Positions 25,936 to 36,026 of a DNA stretch of 64,000 bases are shown here, one piece after another. Location of the stretch: the NCBI GenBank assembly GCA_016839585.1, contig JAEOTZ010000017.1, positions 34,973 through 98,972 on the forward strand, written 5' to 3'. A program made the translations under genes and the position numbers. Numbering within the stretch: position 1 is the stretch's first letter; each line of letters starts with the position of its first letter. The notes beneath the pieces are model-generated. The model was not told the origin of the DNA. It did no database searches and saw only the letters and a program-made list of their open reading frames with translations. Origin of the DNA: Promethearchaeota archaeon (GTDB lineage Archaea > Asgardarchaeota > Lokiarchaeia > Sigyniarchaeales > SOKP01).

Positions 25936-28848
25936 TTAATAAATACCAAATTCACGAATTTTTCGCTGTAAATTTGGAAGTTCATTTACATATTCAGTGA
26001 TCTGACTGTGATATTTATTGAATAACTCGTTGAAATTAATAAATTTACCTTTATCAATCTCTTTTACAAAATCATAAGAAATTTTTTGTATTTCATCAAA
26101 GTTATTATCAAACCGTTCAGTAGTTTCTATTAATCTAGGAATTACTTCCTTTCTTTGTTTTCTTACCATATTTCGAAGTTTACCCCTAGGTATCCTAATT
26201 GTTTCTATTAATTTATCACATTCACTTAAGAATTCATAAGACATTGCTCTCTCCTCATCATCAAGTTTTGCTTCGATAATTTCTGTTCTCCATGTGTTTA
26301 TCCTACCTCTCGCATAAGTATCAAAATTTAATGAAATAGAATCAATTCCTTCACGAACTAGAAATCTAAGAAAATCTGGGTCATCGCTTGGAGCTTGTCC
26401 ACAAATACCTACTTTTCTATTAAATTCATGAGCAATTTTAATTAAATGGCTTACTGATCTCTTAATTGCTTCACTATTTGTATTATAATTATAATAATTC
26501 ATTAAGGGGATCATTTTTTCGTTGTCTCGTCCCACTCCATACGTAAGTTGAGTCAGATCATTAGATCCTATACTGAACCCATCAAAATATTGACTAAATA
26601 TATCCGCACAGATAATATTTGATGGGATTTCAGCCATAACATATACCTTTAATCCATCTTGACCTCTTATTAAACCCTCACTCTTCATAATATCCATTAT
26701 TTTTTGAGCTTCTTCTGGGCTTCTACAAAATGGAAGCATAGCTATTATATTTTTTAGACCCCACTCTCTGGCTTTTTTTATCGCTCTTAATTCTAAAATA
26801 AATGCATTTTGAAACTCATCATGCACATAGCGAGAGCAACCTCGAAATCCTAGCATTGGATTATTCTCTTCACCTTCGTAAATCCAACCACCTATTAGAT
26901 TCGCATATTCATTAGTTTTGAAATCTGAAAGTCTTACAACACATTCAGCAATATCCCCATCAGATAATTCTTTCCAAACTCCAGCAGCAATCGTAGCAAT
27001 TCCTTCTGCCAATTTTTCTATATAAAATTCTTCTTTATTGTCATATCCAACTGTTAATTCTCTGATTTTATCAAGGGTTTTTCTTAATTTCAAGATTTCT
27101 TGACTAAAAGGGTCTTTATGATATAAATCACTTTTTTTAATATTCTCAATTCTTTTTCTTTGTTCTAGTAAAATATCATATCTCATGACTAAAGCTTCAA
27201 AATCTAGTAAAGCATTTGGGTGAATTTGAATCTCATCGTTAATAATAAATTCTAATCTTGCTAAACCTGTTCCGTCTGGATATTTACCAGAAGATAATGC
27301 TCCTTTAGGAATACCCGAATTAATGAGAACCTTAGTTTGTGTATGTGGAAGTTTTGCAAATTCAATTGTATCAAAATCATATTCTACATCTTTTAGCCAG
27401 ATTCTCGGCTCTCCTTGGCTACAATCAATAGTGATATATTCAATACCTTCACGTTGTTTTTCTTTCATTGTTTCTACTATATTATCAGCTCCTACGATAG
27501 ACGCTATATTTAATTCTCTTGAAACTATAGCAGCATGACAGGTAGGCCCTCCTCTTTCAGTGATTACACCACCTAAATTTTGCATATAAGATGTCCAGTC
27601 TGGATTAGTCTCCTCAGTTATTAGAATATCACCATCTTTTAAAAAATGTGCGTCATTAATGGATTCTATTACTTTAACTTTTCCATATCCTATTCTTCTT
27701 CCAATAGCGATACCTGAATTCTCAATTAATAATTCTTCATTAATCAATTTTTCAGGATTCTCAAGAAGATAAAAGATTTCCTCAACATCACCTTTGATGC
27801 TATGAACTGTTTCAGGACGAGCTTGCACCACGTATACTTTACCATTATTTCCAACAGCCCATTCTATATCCATCCTTCTTTCATAATGAGTTCTTATTTT
27901 TTTGGCGTATTCTGCTAATTGTAAAACTTCTTCATCTGTTAAACAATATTGCATCTGATTTTCTTCTGGTACGGATATTATTTCAGTTCCAATCTTTCTA
28001 GTTTCTTTCGTGAAAACCATCATTTTTTCTTTTTTCACCAGCTCACGACGAATAATTCTAAGTTTTTTTGGGTCATGCTTAAAAACAATGAATTCATCAC
28101 CCTTTTCTATTCCTTGTACTATTAATTCACCAAGACCCCAAGTTCCTCTTATAACAACAACATTTGGATTACCAGAATCAGGATCCTCAGTAAACATCAC
28201 CCCTGATGCTTTAACACCACCTAAACCTCCTGCCATTTCTTGAACGCCTACACTTAACTTGACAGCAAAATGATCAAATCCTGCCCTTTCACGATACATT
28301 GTTGCCCTTGTGGTGAAGACTGATGCCATATCTTTTAATATATATTCTAATAATTCTTTTTCTCCCGATATATTCAAATGAGTATCTTGTTGTCCTGCGA
28401 ATGAAGCATCTGGTAAATCTTCTGCTGTTGCTGAACTTCTAACTGCAAATGTTGTTTCATCTCCAATTAGCTTTATTAACTTATGATATGCATCTAAAAT
28501 TTCATCTCCTAGACTATCAGGAATTTTAGCTTGTTCTATCACATAACGGGCATTAGCACATATTTTATCGACCTTTTCGATAGATTTAATATCTTCGCTT
28601 TTTAGCTCATTAGAAATCCTTCTAATATCTCTTGATATTAACTGTCTTAAGGAAACTTCTTTATCTTTTATTGTAAAATAATTTGTATCTAATATATAGT
28701 CATATGCCTTTGCTGTTACCGCAAAACCTAAAGGCACTGGGATTCCAAAACTTAAAAGTTCTCCTAAAGAAGCATTTTTCCCTCCTACTAAAGGCACATC
28801 AGTGTTCCGGACTTCTTCGAAAAACTTTACGTATACATATTCACTCAT
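25936..28848 (-). CDS. ppsA: phosphoenolpyruvate synthase with extended length
   Basis: PEP synthase makes PEP, AMP and phosphate from pyruvate and ATP for gluconeogenesis. The 970 residues start with the ATP-grasp part (PLVGGKNASLGEL, FAVRSSATAEDLPDASFAGQQDT). The swivelling phosphohistidine domain follows with TERGGPTCHAAIVSREL (H438), then the TIM-barrel PEP domain with GSNDLTQLTYGVGRD and the catalytic Cys in GICGQAPSDDP. It is longer than usual, partly from a segment between the His domain and barrel and a helical C-terminal extension of about 90 residues. It is likely cytoplasmic and monocistronic. Confidence 0.93.
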   Translation of the reverse strand: MSEYVYVKFFEEVRNTDVPLVGGKNASLGELLSFGIPVPLGFAVTAKAYDYILDTNYFTIKDKEVSLRQLISRDIRRISNELKSEDIKSIEKVDKICANARYVIEQAKIPDSLGDEILDAYHKLIKLIGDETTFAVRSSATAEDLPDASFAGQQDTHLNISGEKELLEYILKDMASVFTTRATMYRERAGFDHFAVKLSVGVQEMAGGLGGVKASGVMFTEDPDSGNPNVVVIRGTWGLGELIVQGIEKGDEFIVFKHDPKKLRIIRRELVKKEKMMVFTKETRKIGTEIISVPEENQMQYCLTDEEVLQLAEYAKKIRTHYERRMDIEWAVGNNGKVYVVQARPETVHSIKGDVEEIFYLLENPEKLINEELLIENSGIAIGRRIGYGKVKVIESINDAHFLKDGDILITEETNPDWTSYMQNLGGVITERGGPTCHAAIVSRELNIASIVGADNIVETMKEKQREGIEYITIDCSQGEPRIWLKDVEYDFDTIEFAKLPHTQTKVLINSGIPKGALSSGKYPDGTGLARLEFIINDEIQIHPNALLDFEALVMRYDILLEQRKRIENIKKSDLYHKDPFSQEILKLRKTLDKIRELTVGYDNKEEFYIEKLAEGIATIAAGVWKELSDGDIAECVVRLSDFKTNEYANLIGGWIYEGEENNPMLGFRGCSRYVHDEFQNAFILELRAIKKAREWGLKNIIAMLPFCRSPEEAQKIMDIMKSEGLIRGQDGLKVYVMAEIPSNIICADIFSQYFDGFSIGSNDLTQLTYGVGRDNEKMIPLMNYYNYNTNSEAIKRSVSHLIKIAHEFNRKVGICGQAPSDDPDFLRFLVREGIDSISLNFDTYARGRINTWRTEIIEAKLDDEERAMSYEFLSECDKLIETIRIPRGKLRNMVRKQRKEVIPRLIETTERFDNNFDEIQKISYDFVKEIDKGKFINFNELFNKYHSQITEYVNELPNLQRKIREFGIY

Positions 28849-29084
28849 TATAAGTCAATTATGAGATGTTGTTTAATTTAAAATTTTTTTATTCCTCTAA
28901 TTATAAATTAAACCTTCATAAAAAAAATAAGTATTCTATTAACTGTAAGGAATAATTAATATTAAAAAGAAAAAGAAATATTAAATTTAAGTAAATTCAA
29001 TATGGAATTAACTTAATAGTCAATTTATTATTTTTAAATATGCTTACCCTGCTTTTAGTACTACTAAATAGTAATACACTGAAT

Positions 29085-29615
29085 CTAGCTTAATTCTTTT
29101 TCAAATACTTCAAAATCATCAGAAGTATATAAACAGAAAACGACTTCTTCAATTTGAGTGCCACCTTTTAAATACTCCCTTACAGCAGAAATCATGATTT
29201 TCGCAACCCAAGAGATGGGATTCCCAAAAATCCCTGCAGAAATGGCAGGGAATGCAATTGTTTTCAATTTATGTTTATCCAATATTTTTAAACTATTTAT
29301 TGTTGCACTTTTTAATTTTTTCTCTTCTTCTCCTTCCCCTTTTCTTGGACCCACAGCATGTATCACATGCTTAGCTTTTAAATTACCTCCTGTTGTTATA
29401 ACAGCTCCTCCATGAAAGGTGCGCCCTATTTTATTACACTCTTCTTGTATTTTAGATCCTCCTTTCCTTTTTATTGCCCCAGCTACCCCTCCACCCATGA
29501 TTAGCTGAGCATTAGCAGCATTAACAATAACATCTGTTTCCATTTCAGTTATATCTCCTTGGACTAATTTAATTAGCGAATTTTCCACTTTTAATTCTCT
29601 CATAATAATAACCAA
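29085..29615 (-). CDS. macro domain protein (ADP-ribose binding or hydrolysis)
   Basis: The 176-residue protein is a single macro domain: VQGDITEMETDVIVNAANAQL, the glycine-rich MGGGVAGAIKRKGG, and AFPAISAGIFGNP near the distal phosphate loop. Such proteins bind ADP-ribose and may remove it from proteins or act on O-acetyl-ADP-ribose. ATG codons at 29615 and 29603 are both usable starts. There is no fused partner domain. Confidence 0.9.
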   Translation of the reverse strand: MVIIMRELKVENSLIKLVQGDITEMETDVIVNAANAQLIMGGGVAGAIKRKGGSKIQEECNKIGRTFHGGAVITTGGNLKAKHVIHAVGPRKGEGEEEKKLKSATINSLKILDKHKLKTIAFPAISAGIFGNPISWVAKIMISAVREYLKGGTQIEEVVFCLYTSDDFEVFEKELS

Positions 29616-29658
29616 GTATTTTGGTGTTAAGAATAAAAAAATAGTAAATTATTATAAC

Positions 29659-30408
29659 TTAAATTTGTTCTTGTTCTTTATTTTTTTTAAAAATGTCATC
29701 CAATTTGGTGCGATCTTCATCACTCATTTTGCTCATAGCTTCTAAATTCTGTCGCATTAAATCCATCATTATCTTTTGAGAAATAACTTGATTTAATACC
29801 GGTAAAGCAATCCTCATACGCGTGAGTTCATAATGCATAGTTTTTGCTGTTTCTCTCATTTTTATAAGATCTTCTTTCGTCATTCCTTCACCAATACCAA
29901 CACCGGGACAATCAGCATCCACAACTATAAAATTTTTTCCATCAAATTCTAATGGATATGTACGACAACTCAATGGTCGATTCTCATAGATTAAGCATTT
30001 TTTATCATTTTTATTATATAATGGACATTTAACATTTAGCAATTCTTCTATAGGAACTGCTCCAAATGGGTCTTTCTTGACTTCTTCCTCTTTTTCTCCT
30101 TCTTTTGGAGGGGGCGCTAATGGTTTTAGTATTAAGTCAATGCCACCATCTGGTTTATTAAATACATCTAAATACGGTAAGAAATTCGCAACTACGCCAT
30201 TTCTTGCCCACATTTCTAAATCCCACATTGTTATTGGAATAGGGCCTCTTGCTAAACAACATGCATCACATTGTGTGCATTTGAAAGTAAATTTAGCTTT
30301 TGGCTTTTCAGACTCTACTGCTTTATTCGAATTGTTTTTTTCAGGTTTTTCTTCACTAGAATCTTCATTTTCTTCAGAATTTTGTTTTTCGTGATTTTTT
30401 TTTGACAT
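29659..30408 (-). CDS. YkgJ-type cysteine-cluster protein with acidic N-terminal tail
   Basis: The 249-residue protein starts with about 38 low-complexity Glu/Lys/Ser residues. The zinc/iron-chelating domain of the YkgJ family follows: FKCTQCDACCLARGP, later VKCPLYNKNDKKCLIYENRP, then LSCRTYPLEF. The Cys set suits a metal cluster. Family function is unclear. A second member is at 51024. The tail looks disordered and is not part of the family core. Confidence 0.8.
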   Translation of the reverse strand: MSKKNHEKQNSEENEDSSEEKPEKNNSNKAVESEKPKAKFTFKCTQCDACCLARGPIPITMWDLEMWARNGVVANFLPYLDVFNKPDGGIDLILKPLAPPPKEGEKEEEVKKDPFGAVPIEELLNVKCPLYNKNDKKCLIYENRPLSCRTYPLEFDGKNFIVVDADCPGVGIGEGMTKEDLIKMRETAKTMHYELTRMRIALPVLNQVISQKIMMDLMRQNLEAMSKMSDEDRTKLDDIFKKNKEQEQI

Positions 30409-30518
30409 AATAGAATTCTCCTCTTTTATTTTAATTTGCTATTGTGTTCAATCTTTTTTTGAGAAATAAGAATATAGCCTTGAAAAAAAATTTTATTTTT
30501 TATTTTAATAAATATAAA

Positions 30519-31124
30519 TTATAAAAATAAATCCTTTCTTTTTATTAGTTTTCCTAGATAAATCAAGGCAGGCTCTATTAGATTTTTATCACGAATTCCG
30601 GTGAAGACTATTTTTCCGGTACTAAATATTAAAAAAACAGACTTTACAGGATTAGTGCAATTATATACTAGTCCAGGAAATACTTCGGGTTCGTAAATAG
30701 AGTTTTCAAGTTTAATAGCAGCTAAATCTAGATTGATTTTTTTAAAAAGGTCAGCTGTAATTACTATATTTACTACTGTTGAGTTGATCAATTCTTTTTC
30801 TATATAAATTTGAAGTGTATTTGTTACTTCTAAAATAACCCTATTAATTACTAAATCAATATCTCCAAATGATTTTATCCCAGTTAAAATTAGTTTACCA
30901 TTCCTAAAAATAATAATAACACATTTAGGATTATTTAGTCTTAAAAAAAGTCCAGGAAAACGATTAGAATTGTATTCAGCATTAATTAAACTTTCTGATA
31001 ATTTCTTTAGATCTAATTCCAAATTAGGATTTAATGAGGATTTTAGAGAGGATTTGACAACTATATTTTGTATTGTATAAGTCAAGCTATGAGTGTCTTC
31101 TGCCGAATTTTCTTCAAGAATCAT
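30519..31124 (-). CDS. TATA-binding protein (TBP)
   Basis: The 201-residue protein shows the two-fold TBP saddle. Each repeat has F-P-G-L-x, then N-P-x4-(I/L)-I-F-x2-G-K-(I/L)-x-(F/L)-T-G (RFPGLFLRLNNP and VFPGLVYNCTNP). It should bind TATA boxes with TFB to start transcription. Both repeats keep the Phe that kinks DNA. The surrounding sequence is rather divergent, so it may be an additional paralogue or the main TBP; other copies would lie outside this window. Confidence 0.9.
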   Translation of the reverse strand: MILEENSAEDTHSLTYTIQNIVVKSSLKSSLNPNLELDLKKLSESLINAEYNSNRFPGLFLRLNNPKCVIIIFRNGKLILTGIKSFGDIDLVINRVILEVTNTLQIYIEKELINSTVVNIVITADLFKKINLDLAAIKLENSIYEPEVFPGLVYNCTNPVKSVFLIFSTGKIVFTGIRDKNLIEPALIYLGKLIKRKDLFL

Positions 31125-31370
31125 TAATGGATTCCTAATTTATTAATTTCATTCTATATATTCCACACTAAACAAATAGTTTAGCATTCTATTTAATTTT
31201 AGTTTATCGCTCAAAATCTATACAAAAGGCATCTAACAGTTATTTTATGTCATTTCCTAAAATTAATAAAAAATAGAATTAAATAAATAGAATCTTTAAC
31301 TCTTCTAAAAAAACCTTAATATCTATGATGAATTTGTTTTTTTATCTTTAAATCACAAAGGATAATAACT

Positions 31371-31787
31371 ATGGAGCTCTTAATCAAAAAAAAGTTAATC
31401 ATCTGGTTAGTTAATTCAATTAATTTGATACTAGCTTTTCTAATTGGTCTTTTAATATCTTCAAACATAGTAATAAATTTTCTTTATTTTGGATATTCAA
31501 TTATTCTGATATTACTAATTATTAGTTATTTCACATTTGAATTATTAAGAAGAGAACATAACAGACTAATACCCAGGAAAAGAGTTTATATCTGGATATT
31601 TTTTTCAATTAATTTACTGTTTTCATTAAGCATTGGATTGACAATTCCAATCTTAAAATCAGAGAGTAGATATAATTTTGGTATCGTTATGATTCCATTA
31701 TTAGTAATACTCAACTATATAATCGCAGACAGATTGAATTTTTATTTAAAACATATTAATGATGGAGGAAAGATTGATGAAGGATAA
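31371..31787 (+). CDS. small four-helix membrane protein linked to archaeosortase
   Basis: The 138-residue protein has four hydrophobic helices in two pairs, separated by a RREHNRLIPRKR basic loop. Its end overlaps the start of the archaeosortase gene (ATG at 31777), so the two are translated together. No family is recognised. A role as accessory subunit or chaperone in sorting is inferred only from the coupling. Confidence 0.65.
   Translation: MELLIKKKLIIWLVNSINLILAFLIGLLISSNIVINFLYFGYSIILILLIISYFTFELLRREHNRLIPRKRVYIWIFFSINLLFSLSIGLTIPILKSESRYNFGIVMIPLLVILNYIIADRLNFYLKHINDGGKIDEG
31764..31768 (+). promoter_or_regulatory. Shine-Dalgarno site fixing the archaeosortase start
   Basis: GGAGG lies 8 bp before the ATG at 31777, inside the end of the upstream gene. 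It favours 31777 over the ATG codons at 31759 and 31762. Confidence 0.6.
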
Positions 31788-32472
31788 TAGTAAAAAAAAT
31801 AAAAGACCAATTATAGAATTTGAGGGAAAAAAATATATTTTTTCAGTAAGATCTATTATTCTTTTTGCTATTGGAGCACCAGTATCTGCTTATCTTATAT
31901 ATTTATTTTTTGATTTAGAGCTTAGCTTCTGGTTGCATGAGATTGTTGTAAAACAAACAGTTCTCTTTTTGAATTTATTCTTTGATATGGATGCTAGCAC
32001 AGGGTATACAAATGTGGGGAAATATTACTGGGAATTTATTGTTCCAGGAAGATCTCCTATAGGGTTTGAAACTTTTTGTACTGGAGTTCAGGCTATTTGC
32101 GTATTCGCAGGAATTATTATTTTTACACCCCATAGTCATGATTCAGCTACAAAAGAAGACATAATATGGAGAAAAGCCAAAGCTTTAATTGTTTCATCAG
32201 TAATCTTTTATGTTGTAAATATAATTAGAATGCTTATTCAAATTTATCTCTATTATAAAGGATATGACTGGGATGATATTCATGTTTCTATTAGTGCCGC
32301 AAGTTCCTTTATTGCAGCAATTATTGTTCTTCTCTTACATAAATGGATTCCAGAATTTATTATATCAATAATTTATACGGGAACCCTTATTAGCCAACAA
32401 GTTAAGAAATTAAGGGGGATTCCTATTGAATCAAAAGATAATTTAGAATTAAAATCTAAAAAGAAATCTTAA
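31777..32472 (+). CDS. archaeosortase/exosortase family protease-transpeptidase
   Basis: The 231-residue multi-pass protein has the three invariant residues of the exosortase/archaeosortase family: Cys in FETFCTGVQAIC, Arg in VVNIIRMLI and His in DIHVSISAASSF. They are C107, R157 and H175 if counted from the upstream ATG at 31759; the GGAGG favours the ATG at 31777. These membrane enzymes recognise a short C-terminal motif followed by a helix and basic residues, cut there and join the protein to a lipid. Candidate substrates in the window are the propeller proteins at 12311, 18427 and 45647. It is coupled to the four-helix protein upstream. Confidence 0.85.
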   Translation: MKDNSKKNKRPIIEFEGKKYIFSVRSIILFAIGAPVSAYLIYLFFDLELSFWLHEIVVKQTVLFLNLFFDMDASTGYTNVGKYYWEFIVPGRSPIGFETFCTGVQAICVFAGIIIFTPHSHDSATKEDIIWRKAKALIVSSVIFYVVNIIRMLIQIYLYYKGYDWDDIHVSISAASSFIAAIIVLLLHKWIPEFIISIIYTGTLISQQVKKLRGIPIESKDNLELKSKKKS

Positions 32473-32510
32473 ATATTTAAATTAAATTATAGAGAAATTG
32501 AGTGAAAACT

Positions 32511-33413
32511 ATGTTAAATTTTGAAAAAGAGCAAAATATTGTAGAAATTGGAAATGTAAAATTAGGTGGTCAACCAGGAGAAAATTCAATAGTTCTAATT
32601 GGTACTGTATTTTATGCAAGACATAAAGCATTATTAGATGAAAAGATGGGAAAAATCGATAAAAATATGGTTGAAAAGGAAGTTAATGAATTTATAAGTA
32701 TAGTTGATGAGAATGGAATGCAAGCAATTATTGATATAGTAGGTGCCTACCCTGAAGCACTTTTAAAAGAATGTGAATATATAGCAGATCTTGTAGATTG
32801 TCCATTCTTAGTTGATGGTTTAAATGATTCAAGTAGGATTCCTGCAATGGAAGGATTGCAAGAAAAAGGATTGTTAAATAGAGCGATTTTGAATAGCATT
32901 GATGAGAATACAACTATTGAAAATCTTGAAAAAATTAGAGATATTGGAGTTAGAAGTGCGGTATTATTGAGTTTTGGGAGTAAATATATTTTTCCTCATC
33001 AAAAATTGCATTTACTACAAGAAAAGTTGATACCTAATGCCCAAAAAGCAAATATAGAAAATTTAATTGTTGATACTGCTGTTTTAGACTTGCCCTCAAT
33101 TGCAATCAATGTTGAAACAACAAGATTAGTTAAAAAAGAATTAGGAATACCAACTGGTTTTGCTCCTGCTAATGCAATATATGGTTGGGATTTTGTTAAA
33201 AAATATGGTGATATACCCCGGTGTGGTGCGATCGCATCCCTTATGACTTATTGTGCCTCAGCAGGAAGCGATTTCATTTTATTTGGCCCAGTTAAATTTG
33301 CTAAATGTATTGTACCATCAATTGCTTTAATTTCTGGTATTAATTCTTATTACAGAAAGCGGATTTTAAGAAAATCAATATCAGAAAAAACACCATTGAA
33401 ACTTATCTTTTAA
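32511..33413 (+). CDS. mtrH: methyltransferase MtrH-like protein
   Basis: The 300-residue protein is similar throughout to subunit H of tetrahydromethanopterin S-methyltransferase, with VKLGGQPGENSIVLIGTVFY and PTGFAPANAIYGWD. MtrH carries methyl groups between tetrahydromethanopterin and a corrinoid. Here no other Mtr subunit is next to it, so it probably works as a stand-alone methyltransferase with a corrinoid protein elsewhere. Such isolated MtrH proteins occur in non-methanogenic archaea. GTG at 32502 is another possible start. It ends overlapping the 3' end of the convergent GTPase gene by 4 bp. Confidence 0.88.
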   Translation: MLNFEKEQNIVEIGNVKLGGQPGENSIVLIGTVFYARHKALLDEKMGKIDKNMVEKEVNEFISIVDENGMQAIIDIVGAYPEALLKECEYIADLVDCPFLVDGLNDSSRIPAMEGLQEKGLLNRAILNSIDENTTIENLEKIRDIGVRSAVLLSFGSKYIFPHQKLHLLQEKLIPNAQKANIENLIVDTAVLDLPSIAINVETTRLVKKELGIPTGFAPANAIYGWDFVKKYGDIPRCGAIASLMTYCASAGSDFILFGPVKFAKCIVPSIALISGINSYYRKRILRKSISEKTPLKLIF

Positions 33414-34912
33414 GAAATATATCTTAAGAGTAAATCTTTAGTGTAATCTAAGAAATAGTCTAATTGCTCATCAATTAATTCTTCTTTAGATTCATCATCA
33501 ACTAAAAATAAAATGAACATATTATTATCAGTAATATTAATTTTTCTAAAGATAATTACAGAATCAGCCACTTTAAAAATTGCTTCTTCTTTTTGTAAAG
33601 CCTTAAACTTAGAAAATATTTTATATATAATAGCAAACTGAGGTGCTGTAATCTCAAATACGTTAATAAGTTCAGATTCAGGAATTTCAATCAATTTTTT
33701 TGCTTCAGAAGAATAGAAATCAGCAAGAACTAAACCATCTGTACTTAATAATAATGTTAAATAAACATTCGTTTTCATAGAAAAGGTTTTAAGATTATAA
33801 TTGATTATCTCTCTATTTGGACTTAACTTTGAAATACCTGAAGAAAATGCTCTTAAAATTGTAAAAATTTGAAAAATGCTCGTTATATGGATTTCAAGAG
33901 AATCGTCAAGATTGATTTCTCTTAATTTTTTTTTTATAATTCTGACATTTTCTTGGATTTCATCAGAATTTAATATATCTGAATCCCCTTTTGACAAAAT
34001 AAATATTATTGGTGTTTGTTGATTATATTCATTTAGAATTTTTTTAATATTCAGTAAATAATCAATACTTTCTTCGAATCTATCTCTATTTTTAATATCA
34101 ATAAAGTAAAATAATAAATCTGCTTCATATAGATAAATATGAGCTTTGCTAAGATACCTTTTTCTATAAACCAATTGGCCACCTAGATCCCATAAAAATA
34201 TTGTAGCTCCAAGGGCTTCAATAGAATTCACTTTAGCTCCGGTAGTAGGCTTTAAACCAATTAATTTCGAGTATTTTCGGTCAACTGATAATAGAAAGGA
34301 AGTTTTTCCGGAATCATCGAGTCCTGAAAATAAAATTTTCATTTTTCTTTTACTGGTTATAATTGTTGATGGTGCTTTTTCAATTTCAATTAACTTTTTT
34401 AACAAGTTTTTAAACAGGGGTTCGATTTCTTCCTTTTTTTTATAACCATTAAATAATTCTATATCAAATTCAGTAAAAAATTCTAAAACTAGTGGCTTTA
34501 TCCGATTTATATTATTATATAGAAAACTTCTACTATTTTCATCAACCAATATAGAAAAACTCGTAGCAAGAGGAGATTCAGTAAAATTAGTTCTTATATA
34601 ATGAAAAAATGTTAATGAGGTTGCATTAAAATCAGGATGAGGTAGGATTGCGAAATATTGTACTTTTTGGAAATCATCATCAATCGATATTTTTCTATCA
34701 CTTATAAATAAGCTTAAATTTTTTATTGAAATTTGGGTATAATCGCGCAAGGTTAGTTTGAATAAATTTTTTTCATTGATTTCTGCAGAATACTCTTTAA
34801 ACTCAATCTCACTGATAAATTCAGGAAACATATAAAATGGTTGAGGACCTAACTTATCATAGGTACTAAAAACAAGACCCTTAATAACTGAATATTCAAA
34901 TAATTCTTCCAT
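33410..34912 (-). CDS. longin - Arf/Rag-like GTPase - roadblock-like three-domain protein
   Basis: The 500-residue protein has an N-terminal longin-like module (1-145) with the G-P-Q-P turn, and a GTPase with P-loop GLDDSGKT (197-204), T223/T224 and WDLGGQ (241-246). The G3 form WDxGGQ is Arf/Rag-like. G4 is SKGD (307-310) in place of NKxD, so guanine specificity may be weak. The C-terminal 120 residues form a roadblock/longin-like domain (NVYLTLLLSTDGLVLADFY). A GTPase followed by a roadblock domain is the Rag/Gtr layout, here with a longin added in front. A membrane-sensing switch is inferred. It is convergent with mtrH. Confidence 0.82.
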   Translation of the reverse strand: MEELFEYSVIKGLVFSTYDKLGPQPFYMFPEFISEIEFKEYSAEINEKNLFKLTLRDYTQISIKNLSLFISDRKISIDDDFQKVQYFAILPHPDFNATSLTFFHYIRTNFTESPLATSFSILVDENSRSFLYNNINRIKPLVLEFFTEFDIELFNGYKKKEEIEPLFKNLLKKLIEIEKAPSTIITSKRKMKILFSGLDDSGKTSFLLSVDRKYSKLIGLKPTTGAKVNSIEALGATIFLWDLGGQLVYRKRYLSKAHIYLYEADLLFYFIDIKNRDRFEESIDYLLNIKKILNEYNQQTPIIFILSKGDSDILNSDEIQENVRIIKKKLREINLDDSLEIHITSIFQIFTILRAFSSGISKLSPNREIINYNLKTFSMKTNVYLTLLLSTDGLVLADFYSSEAKKLIEIPESELINVFEITAPQFAIIYKIFSKFKALQKEEAIFKVADSVIIFRKINITDNNMFILFLVDDESKEELIDEQLDYFLDYTKDLLLRYIS

Positions 34913-35006
34913 TATTTAAAATTTCTTTTTTATTTCTAAATTATTAATCTCTCTATAAATAATTTAAGCAAAATTAATTATAAATAGCTTTATTTTAGAA
35001 TAATAG

Positions 35007-35966
35007 ATGGTTCTTAAAAAAGTAGCAGAAAGCATCAGAAGTAATAAAAATATCATAGAAAAAATTGAGATAAATCCTATAATTCAGCATATAGATAATA
35101 ACTCATTTAAAAGTACAAATATCTTTTCAGATATAGGAGAAGATTCAGCATCAATAATAGATGAAGATAAATTCATATTAATAACAACTGATAGAATTAA
35201 GACAACTTTTGTTGAGAAATTCCCATTTGGTGCAGGATTTTCGTCTATACTAGTCGGAGTTGATGATATTTATGCATGTGGAGGCACTCCTTTAGCTGCT
35301 AGTATTATTATTTCTGTAAAAGATGTAAAAACATGTAATAGTTTGCTTGATGGAATATGTGAGGGTTCTAAAAAATTTAAAGTTCCGATTATAAGAGGTC
35401 ATACTAACATTCATGGGAAATGCTATGAATTAAGTTCTACAATGATTGGAGAAATAAAGAAGGAAAATTATCTATCAGCTATTAATGCAAAAATAAATGA
35501 TTCTATAATATTAGTTGTAGATTTTGATGGAAAGGTTGGGAAAGCTAGCAAATTATATTGGGATACAGTGACTTTTAAAAGTTCAGAAGAAATTCTAAAC
35601 AAACGTAAATCTATGAATCTAATTGGTGAAGTACATCTTGCAAATTCTTCAAAAGATATTTCAAATGGAGGAATATTTGGAACTCTATTACAATTGATAA
35701 AATATTCGAATGTTGGAGCAGATGTTAATATTAATAATATTGATATCCCTCCAAAACTTCTAGAAGCACAATATAATTTAGAAACTTATATAAAAATGTA
35801 TTTAACAACATCATTTGTAATAACTGCTCCAAAAGCTAATTGTGATAAAATTCTTGAAATTTTTAGCAATTGTGGTTTAGAAGCAAGAGTTATTGGTGAA
35901 ATTATTAAAGAAAAAAAGTTAAAAATTAATGATGGTCAAAAATCTGTAGAAATATTCAAATTTTAA
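35007..35966 (+). CDS. AIR synthase-related protein (PurM/HypE superfamily, methanogenesis-marker-2-like)
   Basis: The 319-residue protein has the ATP-binding fold of the PurM family: SDIGEDSASI, TTDRIKTTF, GFSSILVGVDDIYACGGTPLA and IIRGHTNIHGKCYELSSTMIGEI. It differs from PurM itself and resembles the AIR-synthase-like proteins annotated as methanogenesis marker 2. Nearness to mtrH fits a C1 or corrinoid-related role, but this is only suggestive. It is followed 60 bp downstream by a LOG-like gene. Confidence 0.72.
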   Translation: MVLKKVAESIRSNKNIIEKIEINPIIQHIDNNSFKSTNIFSDIGEDSASIIDEDKFILITTDRIKTTFVEKFPFGAGFSSILVGVDDIYACGGTPLAASIIISVKDVKTCNSLLDGICEGSKKFKVPIIRGHTNIHGKCYELSSTMIGEIKKENYLSAINAKINDSIILVVDFDGKVGKASKLYWDTVTFKSSEEILNKRKSMNLIGEVHLANSSKDISNGGIFGTLLQLIKYSNVGADVNINNIDIPPKLLEAQYNLETYIKMYLTTSFVITAPKANCDKILEIFSNCGLEARVIGEIIKEKKLKINDGQKSVEIFKF

Positions 35967-36026
35967 AAATTTAATAGTCATAATTGTTTATAAAAACTGA
36001 GAATATTTGCTAAGGAGTCTAAGATA

